DNA of 64,000 nt from the NCBI GenBank assembly GCA_039962225.1, contig JAMPKV010000005.1:62001-126000 (forward strand), read 5' to 3'. Of this stretch, positions 27,253-35,258 are shown piece by piece. The notes under the pieces are model-generated. The model did not search any database. It was given only the letters and a program-made list of their open reading frames with translations, and was not told the DNA's origin. The position numbers were made by a program, and so were the translations under genes. Within the stretch, counting starts at the first letter, position 1, and every line of letters starts with the position of its first letter. This stretch comes from Microcoleus sp. AS-A8 (GTDB taxonomy: Bacteria > Cyanobacteriota > Cyanobacteriia > Cyanobacteriales > Coleofasciculaceae).

Positions 27253-27966
27253 CTATCCTCGCAAACCATAGCTAACTAACGCTGTGTACTCTCTTAATCG
27301 GAGAAAAAACCTTGCCCTTAGCCCCCCAAAATAAAAAGGTATTTCGCTAGTTTGGGCAATGACTTTAAACCCATAGGCGCGAAACACTAGTAGGGAACGC
27401 CACATATGAGGCCAGTCAGTAATCAAAACAATTTGACGAATCCCTCGTGCTTGTAATAGGGCTGCCGTGAAGGCAGCATTTTCCTGGGTGGTTAGAGAAC
27501 AATTTTCACCATCTAACGCAGTCTTAGGAATGCCTTTGGCTTCGAGTTGCTCCATGATGTCCAGAGAATCACCTCTACCACTTACAAAAATTATGGGTGC
27601 TTGTTTGGCTTGCCAAAGTTCAGTACTACGCTCAATTCGGGTTTCATTAAAGAGAGGGCCTCGTCCTAAGACGACAATCGCATCGGTTCGTGTAGTGAAA
27701 TCAGACGGCAGAAAACGTAGTAGTGCTTTGTCGAGAACAAAAAATATGACCAAGGAAGCAACCGTAAACCCTATAAGCCCTAAAACGATTCTCATACGAT
27801 TTAACTGACGTTTCCATCGTATATGTTGAATAGCCCAGTAAATGCCCAATAAACACAAACAACTGAAAGCGATAAACAGCGGTTTATTAAACCAAATAAA
27901 CGTAAACCAATCAATGAAAAATGGTTTGTCGGGAAACGAGCGAGCGCACAAATCTGAATTAAACAT
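27253..27966 (-). CDS. YdcF/SanA-like membrane protein (DUF218), truncated by a nonsense codon
   Basis: 237 residues, colinear with the protein at 21850-22671 from the first residues (MFNSDLCARSFPDKPFFIDW against MFDSSLCDRPIPEHPFFIDW) through the DUF218 core, with DAIVVLGRGPL, VSGRGDS and LITDWPHM. Two membrane helices precede the core. It ends at an amber stop where the paralogue continues for about 36 residues. The core is intact, so the protein may still work. It could be an early pseudogene. No partner genes adjoin it. Confidence 0.75.
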   Translation of the reverse strand: MFNSDLCARSFPDKPFFIDWFTFIWFNKPLFIAFSCLCLLGIYWAIQHIRWKRQLNRMRIVLGLIGFTVASLVIFFVLDKALLRFLPSDFTTRTDAIVVLGRGPLFNETRIERSTELWQAKQAPIIFVSGRGDSLDIMEQLEAKGIPKTALDGENCSLTTQENAAFTAALLQARGIRQIVLITDWPHMWRSLLVFRAYGFKVIAQTSEIPFYFGGLRARFFLRLREYTALVSYGLRG

Positions 27967-28043
27967 TGATAAAAGTAAAAGTGAATGCAGTCAACCTCGC
28001 TGAGTTAACACCATAGGAACGAATTCATCCCAAATTTAGGGCT

Positions 28044-28325
28044 TTAAAGTTTAGGATTAGAATCAGTATGACTAAGATTCGCTTGAGTGAGTATGGCACG
28101 AGTTAAATCACAACTTCTGAGAAAGTCACGACTTAAATCACGGCTCTTCAGGTCAATACCCCTTAAATTACACCGTTCGCAGATTACAGCGCCAGAGAAT
28201 AGCCTAACACGCTTAGGTTTCTGGGCAAGGCGGGTTGTCGCTAACACCTCAAACGCGATAACTAAAACACTCCTCCCAATCAATCGCTGTATAATATTCG
28301 CGGTGTAGCCCCAGACTAATATCAA
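28044..28325 (-). pseudogene. Pentapeptide-repeat protein remnant
   Basis: Up to 93 codons, with only a poor TTG start and a stop codon just upstream. The second half reads as about eight consecutive pentapeptides with the A(D/N)LXX pattern: CNLRG IDLKS RDLSR DFLRS, then CDLTR AILTQ ANLSH. The first half is hydrophobic (GRSVLVIAFEVLA). Without a proper start it looks like the remains of a larger membrane pentapeptide-repeat protein. A short functional protein is less likely. Confidence 0.45.
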
Positions 28326-28854
28326 TCTCTAGCCATAGACTACTTTAGGCTATCTGAAATTCAAGCTTCTGGATTCTTTGGCGTTTCAAAACAGCGTATT
28401 TTATACCTTATAAAGAAAACCCAGCTGGTCAATAGCTGGGTTGTGCTTTGTACTTTTGTGGCTGATACGAAAAGATACGCTCCTCACCCTCTTCTAGCAT
28501 CCCTGCAAATGGCGTCCTTGAAAGCTGCTAGTGGTCAGTTCATAAATTGTCTACTCCAGAATATCGATGAGCCGTTATTTATGATGACTCATTCACGCTA
28601 ATAACTGTTCTCAACACCTTGTCCCGGCGTTACCTGCGTGAATTTTACTCTACTTAAGTACTTATTGGTAATAAGGATCTCTATCTTCCGGCTGATATAC
28701 TCTTGGCTGTATTTTTGTAGCTTTGACCTTGAAAGCTTTTGTCAGGTTGGATTAATTTGGATGTATCCCGATTGAAGGATGGGGAGAAGGCTCATGGGTT
28801 AACCCAATAATTGCTGAATCAGACTAGATTTCTCTTGCCCGTAGATTTCCTGGA
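28326..28854. other. Gap of 529 bp with one strong hairpin
   Basis: No gene is supported. Apart from the hairpin at 28418-28442, listed separately, nothing recognisable was seen. Confidence 0.4.
28418..28442 (-). terminator. Probable terminator, minus strand
   Basis: Perfect 9-bp arms AACCCAGCT (28418-28426) and AGCTGGGTT (28434-28442) with a 7-nt loop. On the minus strand the stem is followed by TTTTCTTTA. It lies 410 bp beyond the end of the minus-strand gene at 28855-29478, so it may end that transcript. Confidence 0.5.
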
Positions 28855-29478
28855 TCATCGCTCCCATGATTGAGGGATGACCTCAAAATCATCCACTAAC
28901 CATTTCCCTTGAGTATCCTTAACAAGTTGGATCGAAAATTCAATGGGGTAAAAGACTCCAGGTTCAGAAGTTCGTGCGGTTCCTCTGAGCCAGTAAGTAT
29001 ACTTCTTTCCATTTATTGACGATTCTGCTTTGGCTACTGTTAGTGTATTAGGCCAAGGAGAAGATGTATCTAAACTTGCCAATTTTTTCTTACTTTGTTT
29101 ACCTTTTTCAGTTAACCATGGATCTAATCCAAAGTGTATCGACGACTTCCCCATTTTGCTCGCCAGTGCGCCTGTATCTCTCGTAAAAATAGAAGCAACG
29201 ACATGCGCTAAAACTCCTTCGGGAGACTGGGGATCACTGCGGTTCAGCAAGTACATCCAATCAGTTAAGTTAAACCAAGCCAGTTCTGGGTTGGCTTCAG
29301 CCGTAAGCCGGGAACCTAACTTAGAATTAAAGTCAGATGAAGCGGTTAGAGGGGATGGCTGGGAATTGATTCCTCTAGCCTGATCACGAGTATATTGAGT
29401 GTAGGCGGCTACGAGTAGGAATAGGGTAGCGATTAGAGAAAGACCCGCCAAGGTAGAAGACTTTGATGAAAGAGGCAT
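28855..29478 (-). CDS. Membrane-anchored protein of unknown function
   Basis: 207 residues. One N-terminal membrane helix (about 9-26, STLAGLSLIATLFLLVAAY) is followed by a soluble, probably periplasmic domain. It has no motif that I recognise. The end, GKWLVDDFEVIPQSW, resembles the last strands of NTF2-like or DUF4864-type cystatin-like folds, but this is only an impression. It has no operon partner. The promoter region is about 280 bp and also serves as spacer to the haemagglutinin pseudogene. Confidence 0.6.
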   Translation of the reverse strand: MPLSSKSSTLAGLSLIATLFLLVAAYTQYTRDQARGINSQPSPLTASSDFNSKLGSRLTAEANPELAWFNLTDWMYLLNRSDPQSPEGVLAHVVASIFTRDTGALASKMGKSSIHFGLDPWLTEKGKQSKKKLASLDTSSPWPNTLTVAKAESSINGKKYTYWLRGTARTSEPGVFYPIEFSIQLVKDTQGKWLVDDFEVIPQSWER

Positions 29479-29777
29479 GGAAGTTTTCCAGATGGAAACG
29501 CAATTTTGATTAATAGCTGAATTGGGCTAAAGTGAAAACCTCTTATTGGAAGATTTTCTCGACCCAATAACTGTTTAAAGTTTCGTAATAACTCATCGGA
29601 GAGATTATTCTCAGTTAAACGGGTAAGTGTGCTTACGAAGTTAAGTATTAACTTACCTTCATGTTTTGGCGGTTTCAGAACTAAGAGATTAACTCTAGAC
29701 CCAGGGGATTTATCTCTATCTCCGGAATTTTCCTGAACAAATCAGACATCTAACAATGAAATCTACTACTGGCGCTT

Positions 29778-30230
29778 TTGCAGGTTGTCTTTCAGGATTG
29801 TCTTGACTGGAGCAATTCTTTAGAAGTCTTGTTGCTTCATGATTTTCCCTCTGTACTCGCTCAATCCATCACTCCCACAAGTGATGGCACAGGTAGCATT
29901 GTCATTAAAGACAGCAACCAGTACAACATCCCAGGTAGTATTATTTCCAAAGACGGGACAAAGCTATTCCCAAGTTTCCAGCAACTTGAACTCAATTCCG
30001 GTCAGATTGCTAAGTTTTTGTCTTACCCGGAAATTCGCAATATTGTGGGATGGGTTGTAGGGGGTGATCCGTCACTGATTCGTGGTCTGATTTAGATTAC
30101 TGGTGGAGATTATAACTTATTTTTGATGAACCCAGTAGGTCTTTTATTCCACCCAAATGCTAACTTGAGTGTGACTGCTCTTTAACGGCTACTACAGCTA
30201 TGGGTATTGGCTTTGGAATAAAGCCGTAGT
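29778..30230 (+). pseudogene. Filamentous haemagglutinin-type exoprotein remnant (TPS domain)
   Basis: The first frame (29778-30092) encodes a decayed signal peptide ending VLAQSITP and then the TPS secretion domain start, with FPSFQQLELNSGQIAKFL and YPEIRNIVGWVVGGDPS. An in-frame TAG (30093-30095) interrupts it. The same frame continues ITGGDYNLFLMNPVGLLF to a TAA at 30183. The conserved next block TATTAMGIGFG appears in another frame, so there is also a frameshift. Intact members run to many hundreds of residues; only about 150 are left here. Such proteins are secreted by two-partner systems, and no transporter partner is present. Confidence 0.85.
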
Positions 30231-30722
30231 TTAACAGGATTGGAGCCAATGGCTACGCCAGTGGACTAAGTTTGAAGTTTATCCGTACAGATGTACTGTT
30301 TAACAAGCTTTTGCTTGCTTTATTTTAGATCAAGCAAGCGTCAATAAACCATATCAATAAACTCAGCGCTTCTATCTTCAGAGGTAAACCAGGCTAAGCT
30401 TTGCGGGAATTCTTGCACCTAGTTAATCCAGATTAGCGAAGCCTTTGTGCTATTTATAATCATTATCCGGAAAATTGTTTTTAGCCTTGAATTATTATCT
30501 ATCCTATAGCTGAATGTCATGCTCAAAACGGGTTGTTCTGCAAACCCCATCTCTAAGATGCCAATCAGATCCTATTGTCCTTAACTATGCTTTTTCTCAG
30601 TAATCTGATTAATATCTGAAAAAAAATATTTATTCCTACATCATTCAATTGATGAATTTTTATCCTGATTTGAAATTGAAAAGCGTGAAAATGTAAATAT
30701 TGCTAATCATTTGGAGGAGCAA
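30231..30722. other. Gap of about 490 bp after the haemagglutinin remnant
   Basis: AT-rich, with no supported frame. It may be fully eroded haemagglutinin sequence plus the promoter of the caspase-GUN4 gene. Confidence 0.4.
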
Positions 30723-32123
30723 ATGCCTAAGAAGGTCGCAGTGCTGATTGGGGTGAGTGAATGCGGAACTCAGATACCTCCACATTCGGAGGCAGCCAAT
30801 AATGTAGCAGCCATGCAACGAGTTTTGCAAGACCCGAACCTGGGTGGTTTTGACCAGGTTGAGTCGCTACTCAATCCCGATCCGGGAGCAATGCAAAAGG
30901 CAATTCAGCAGGTATTTGCCAAATGTGGTGTGAATGACTTAGCACTGCTATTTTTTTCTGGTCACGTCTTGATTGATCAGGAGAGACATCTCTATTTTAC
31001 GACCAAAACCACAGATAAAGAGGACTTACCAGCAACGGCGGTACCGGGGAGTTTGGTACAACAGGAACTGACAGTTTGCGATGCCAAGCGACAAATCGTG
31101 ATTTTTGACTGTTGCTACAATGCCACTCTGGATGAGGGTGAAAAGACAGAAAGTTTGAGTGTCAATCTTAATAAAGAATTAGGCGCTACAGGGCGAGCGA
31201 TTCTTACCTCTTCCACATATACACAAAAGGCTTTTTATCAAGGAGGAGCAAGCCTTTCTTTGTATACTCAATACTTAGTAGAAGGGCTTGAGACAGGTGC
31301 AGCAGACCGAGATGGAGTTGGTTTAATTTACCTGCGAGAATGGCATAACTATGCTAAAAGCAAAGTCAAGGAAATTAAGCCTCAAATCGAGCCAGATATG
31401 ATTCTGGATGAAAAAGAATTTGATATCTTGCTCACTCTTTTATTGAACCAAGACCTCAACAATGACCCAGAGGCAGAGTATCGCAAAATTGAATCCAAGT
31501 ATTTCAAAATCGTTGAAAACTATGAGCGTCTAGGCGAAACATCGAATGTAGTCACACAAACTTTAATTAAGAAACAGAAAACATTTGGCATAAGCATTGA
31601 TCCAGAGGCACCTGATGACCTCAGTTCTGATTCAGAGATTGATTACACGAGATTGCGGGATTTATTAAAAGCCGGAGAATGGGAAGAAGCGGATAAGGAA
31701 ACGTTGACCGTCATACTCAAGGCTGTTCATCGGGAGACAGAAGGATATCTGAATATCGATTCCATTGAAAATTTCCCCTGTACTGATCTGCAAACCATCG
31801 ATCAGCTTTGGGTCAAGTATAGTAGTGGACAATTCGGCTTCAGCGTACAAAAAGAAATCTGGCGGGGCATCGGAGGCGAATTTGGTCAATATGATAATGC
31901 ACTTTACGAAGAATTTGGTCTAAGGGTGGGGTGGCGTGAACGCAGTCGCCTGATGTTACTGACTAAATGGAAAAAATATGAAGACCTCAGTTTTTCCTTA
32001 ACTTGGGCACCGGTGGGTCATCTCCCAAGCTTGGCGAGTGGTAAATTGATGAAGTTCGATCAGTTAAATTTTTGGGGAGTCAGAAGTGATTTTTACGCTC
32101 GGCTGGAAGCTTGTTGGGTGTAG
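30723..32123 (+). CDS. Orthocaspase-like peptidase fused to GUN4
   Basis: 466 residues from the ATG supported by GGAGGAG at 30713-30719; an upstream TTG lies inside that element. The N-terminal caspase (C14) domain (about 1-235) has the catalytic His in FFSGH (His81) and the Cys in FDCCYN (Cys131), so the dyad is present. A charged linker (about 240-300) leads to a GUN4 domain (about 305-460) starting DYTRLRDLLKAGEWEEADKE, with FPCTDLQTIDQLWVKYSSGQ and FGFSVQKEIW. GUN4 domains bind porphyrins and stimulate magnesium chelatase; in fusions they may sense tetrapyrroles. Proteolysis controlled by pigment or light stress is an inference. Cytoplasmic: no signal peptide. Confidence 0.85.
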   Translation: MPKKVAVLIGVSECGTQIPPHSEAANNVAAMQRVLQDPNLGGFDQVESLLNPDPGAMQKAIQQVFAKCGVNDLALLFFSGHVLIDQERHLYFTTKTTDKEDLPATAVPGSLVQQELTVCDAKRQIVIFDCCYNATLDEGEKTESLSVNLNKELGATGRAILTSSTYTQKAFYQGGASLSLYTQYLVEGLETGAADRDGVGLIYLREWHNYAKSKVKEIKPQIEPDMILDEKEFDILLTLLLNQDLNNDPEAEYRKIESKYFKIVENYERLGETSNVVTQTLIKKQKTFGISIDPEAPDDLSSDSEIDYTRLRDLLKAGEWEEADKETLTVILKAVHRETEGYLNIDSIENFPCTDLQTIDQLWVKYSSGQFGFSVQKEIWRGIGGEFGQYDNALYEEFGLRVGWRERSRLMLLTKWKKYEDLSFSLTWAPVGHLPSLASGKLMKFDQLNFWGVRSDFYARLEACWV

Positions 32124-32186
32124 GTTTTAGTTAGCTTCCTCAGATTGTAAGAGTTAGTTTTTACTTCATTTATCTCCCTGTTATTG

Positions 32187-32232
32187 GCGCGATCGCTTCG
32201 ACCATGTTTCAAAGTGTTGAGAGCGATCGCGC
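32187..32232. terminator. Hairpin built from two HIP1 sites between convergent genes
   Basis: Perfect 11-bp arms GCGCGATCGCT (32187-32197) and AGCGATCGCGC (32222-32232) with a 24-nt loop. It lies between the convergent GUN4-fusion genes, so a bidirectional terminator role fits. There is no T-run. Confidence 0.4.
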
Positions 32233-32382
32233 TGGCAAATAGCAGTCCAGACGAGATGTGAGTCCCTAACTGTTCAGAAATTTTCTACGCTTTAATTGAA
32301 GATTCCTGACTGAATGTAGAAAAAGTTTAGGGTTCAACCTCACGTCAAATGTAGGATTTCGATTTAAAAGTGCGGCAGTGTT

Positions 32383-33771
32383 TCATGTTCGTGAGAGCTG
32401 ACATTCGACCAATCTTGACGTGAGTGAAGAAACTCCCCCACCTAAGCACCAACCTCTCCCCATCCTCAACTCCCCACTTTTGCCTTTAATTCTCTTCATC
32501 GTCCATTTTTTCCCAGAGGGGAGATGTCCAGGTGGAGCATCTAAGGTGAAACTCAGTTCATCATTATTTAACCAGTAGTCTTTGGCTTCCACATACCAAC
32601 CAACGCAGCTACCAAACTTTTTGTAAGTTTCATAACCATCTCCCCTTGATGGCTTATCTTGCTGTTTGGGAAACTGGCTCCTGACACTTTGCCAGATGCG
32701 CTCATGGACACTGAAACCGAAGCGACCTTTGCTGTAGTTTACCCAAAGCTGGTCGATCGCACATAGCTCAGTACAGGGAAAGGTATGAATGTCTTCGAGT
32801 TTGAGCCAACCTTCAGCTTGTCGCTCGACTATATTAAGCATGAGATCTGTCGTTTCACGATCTGCTTCTTGCCACCGTCCAGATGCCAACAGTTCCCGCA
32901 GATTCCTGTAATCTACCCTCACATCTTTGGTCAAATCATCGACTTGAGGCACATGAATAATGTTAGAAAGGCGCGGTTCTCGTAGCAAGGTCAACCACTC
33001 TTGTACCGACTGAGGACGGTTCTCTGGCTTTAAATCCATACCTTGCAGAATAGCCCCATTAACCGCATCACTAATACTGGGGTTAAGTTGTTGTGGCGGC
33101 GTTAACGTCGAACCGATAATTCTCGATACTGAACTTGTAGGGGGTGTTCCTGTCAGCAGTCTGTACAGCGTTGCGGCTAAAGCATAAACATCTGTACAAG
33201 GACTCCATCGATCACGACTGTTATACTGCTCCGGTGGTGCATAAGTGGGTGTCAAATGGGTAGTATGAGTCAGGGTTAAGTCGGGAATAAACTCTCGCGC
33301 AATGCCGAAATCAATTAAAACCGCTTCAGACTGATCAGCTCGTACCATAATATTTTGCGGCTTCACATCTCGATGCAGCAGGCGATTTTGATGAACCAGA
33401 GTCAGTGCCTCACCAATTTGCTCAATGTAGTGCAACGCTTCATATTCTGAAAGAATACCGCAATGGGCTAGAGTTTCCCCTGCGATATACTCCATGACGA
33501 TGCCCCACAGATGACCCTCTTTGATCAGCTCGTAAACTTCAACAATGTGAGGATGCTGACATCCCTTCAAGCGTAGTGCCTGGTTGACAAAATCTTGCTG
33601 GCGCTTATCAAAATCAGGACTGTTTGGCTCTATATCCTTAAGAATTTTAATCACAACCCGATGGCCTCTTTTGTTCTGGGCCAGATAGGTAATACCAAAG
33701 CCACCTTGTCCTAGTCGGTGTTCAATGGTGTACTTGCCGCCTTGCAATACTTGCCCCGGAGTCCAAGCCAT
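32383..33771 (-). CDS. Ser/Thr protein kinase fused to GUN4
   Basis: 462 residues from MAWTPGQVLQGGKYTIEHRL, the usual N-terminus of cyanobacterial Hanks-type kinases. A GTG 14 codons earlier lacks support. Kinase motifs are complete: GQGGFG loop, VVIKIL Lys42, HRDVKPQN (Asp135), DFG Asp154, and APPEQ. No membrane helix is visible, so it is soluble. The GUN4 domain (about 300-450) starts VDYRNLRELLASGRWQEADRE, with FPCTELCAIDQLWVNYSKGRFGF, and closely matches the GUN4 domain of the convergent caspase fusion. The kinase may phosphorylate targets in response to a bound tetrapyrrole. That is inferred from domain content. Confidence 0.9.
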   Translation of the reverse strand: MAWTPGQVLQGGKYTIEHRLGQGGFGITYLAQNKRGHRVVIKILKDIEPNSPDFDKRQQDFVNQALRLKGCQHPHIVEVYELIKEGHLWGIVMEYIAGETLAHCGILSEYEALHYIEQIGEALTLVHQNRLLHRDVKPQNIMVRADQSEAVLIDFGIAREFIPDLTLTHTTHLTPTYAPPEQYNSRDRWSPCTDVYALAATLYRLLTGTPPTSSVSRIIGSTLTPPQQLNPSISDAVNGAILQGMDLKPENRPQSVQEWLTLLREPRLSNIIHVPQVDDLTKDVRVDYRNLRELLASGRWQEADRETTDLMLNIVERQAEGWLKLEDIHTFPCTELCAIDQLWVNYSKGRFGFSVHERIWQSVRSQFPKQQDKPSRGDGYETYKKFGSCVGWYVEAKDYWLNNDELSFTLDAPPGHLPSGKKWTMKRIKGKSGELRMGRGWCLGGGVSSLTSRLVECQLSRT

Positions 33772-33992
33772 TGCTGATCCATGAAGTGAAGAGGGTTGCT
33801 TTAATTTTGCCACAGCGCATTGGATGCCAGACGATGATCATTAAGGGCTTCAAAGTCAATGCATGAGTCAAAACAATCCATCTAGTACTCAACGAAACCT
33901 ATCAATTGAGCAACGAACCCTTAAGATCTATGAAGAATCCCTAACGAATTGGCTCCAGACTTGATCGCTGAGGCAAGGAATATAAATCTAAT

Positions 33993-35060
33993 ATGCTCGA
34001 TGCTAGTTCAGTTCTAGACGTATTACGACCCGTTCAAGACCCGGAACTCCGCAAGAGTTTGGTGGAATTGAATATGATCCGGAATGTCACAATCGACAAT
34101 GGCACGGTTAGCTTTACCTTAGTATTGACAACCCCGGCTTGCCCCTTACGGGAATTTATTGTTGAAGATTGCCAGAAAGCCGTTAAGCAATTACCCGGTG
34201 TCGAAAAAGTCCTGGTGGATGTCACCGCCGAGACGCCTCAGCAAAAATCCCTGCCCGATCGCACAGGCATTGATGGGGTAAAAAATATTCTGGCGATTTC
34301 CAGTGGTAAAGGTGGCGTCGGGAAGAGTACTGTCGCCGTGAATGTCGCGGTTGCTCTCGCACAGGCGGGTGCCAAAGTCGGTTTACTCGACGCGGATATT
34401 TATGGCCCCAATGCACCAGCGATGCTGGGGTTAAAAGACGCCAAGGTGATGGTGCAGCAAGGTGCTAAAGGCGAGGTATTGGAACCGGCCTTTAACCATG
34501 GCGTCAAATTAGTTTCCATGGGCTTTTTAATTGACCCCGACCAGCCCGTCATTTGGCGAGGGCCAATGTTGAATGGTATTATTCGCCAGTTCCTCTACCA
34601 GGTCAATTGGGGTGAATTGGATTATCTGATTGTGGATATGCCACCTGGAACTGGAGACGCCCAGTTAACGATCGTGCAGGCGGTACCCATGGCTGGAGCC
34701 GTGATTGTGACAACGCCGCAAACTGTGGCGCTGTTGGACTCCCGCCGAGGATTGAAGATGTTCCAGCAGATGGGAGTATCGGTGTTGGGCATAGTAGAAA
34801 ATATGAGTTACTTTATTCCACCCGACCTACCGGATCGGCATTACGATCTGTTTGGCTCCGGGGGGGGCGAGAAGACCTCCAAGGAGTTAAATGTTCCCCT
34901 ATTAGGATGTATTCCCCTCGAAATTTCCCTGAGGCAAGGAGGTGATGCCGGAGTGCCAGTGGTGGTGGGCGAACCCGATTCAGCATCGGCTAAGGCATTA
35001 GTGGCGATCGCATCCCAGATTGCTGCCAAAGTCTCAGTCGCTGCTCTCAGCAGCCCTTGA
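33993..35060 (+). CDS. mrp: Mrp/ApbC-type Fe-S cluster carrier ATPase
   Basis: 355 residues. An N-terminal MIP18/DUF59 domain (about 1-85, with TTPACPLREFI) is joined to a ParA-like ATPase with Walker A SSGKGGVGKST (near 107), LLDADIYGPN and DMPPGTGDAQLT. Family members bind and deliver Fe-S clusters. The CPxC-type motif that bacterial Mrp proteins such as the E. coli one carry after ENMSYF is absent: here it reads FIPPDLPDRHYDLFGSGGG. The remaining cysteines are in the N-terminal domain and LLGCIPLE, so cluster binding may differ. It stands alone, with its own promoter. Confidence 0.9.
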   Translation: MLDASSVLDVLRPVQDPELRKSLVELNMIRNVTIDNGTVSFTLVLTTPACPLREFIVEDCQKAVKQLPGVEKVLVDVTAETPQQKSLPDRTGIDGVKNILAISSGKGGVGKSTVAVNVAVALAQAGAKVGLLDADIYGPNAPAMLGLKDAKVMVQQGAKGEVLEPAFNHGVKLVSMGFLIDPDQPVIWRGPMLNGIIRQFLYQVNWGELDYLIVDMPPGTGDAQLTIVQAVPMAGAVIVTTPQTVALLDSRRGLKMFQQMGVSVLGIVENMSYFIPPDLPDRHYDLFGSGGGEKTSKELNVPLLGCIPLEISLRQGGDAGVPVVVGEPDSASAKALVAIASQIAAKVSVAALSSP

Positions 35061-35073
35061 AGTCTTTAGTGTG

Positions 35074-35090
35074 AAGGATGAAGTATCAAG
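35074..35090 (+). repeat. 17-bp dispersed repeat copy
   Basis: AAGGATGAAGTATCAAG, identical to 36823-36839. A partly complementary CCTTCATCC follows about 90 bp later. Such GGATGAAGTAT units are intergenic repeats of a kind common in filamentous cyanobacteria. Confidence 0.6.
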
Positions 35091-35258
35091 TGTGAAATGT
35101 AGCGAGCCGTAAATTTCCTCTTTGTCGTCAGCGAAGAAGTACTTTTCGAGAGCAACCCTTTGCATCCTTCAGCCTTCATCCGAAAATCTTTTCTAAAATT
35201 CCTGACACTCAGACTTAAGCAGAGCTAATTGCTAACAATAAGAATCTTCACGAGCTTT

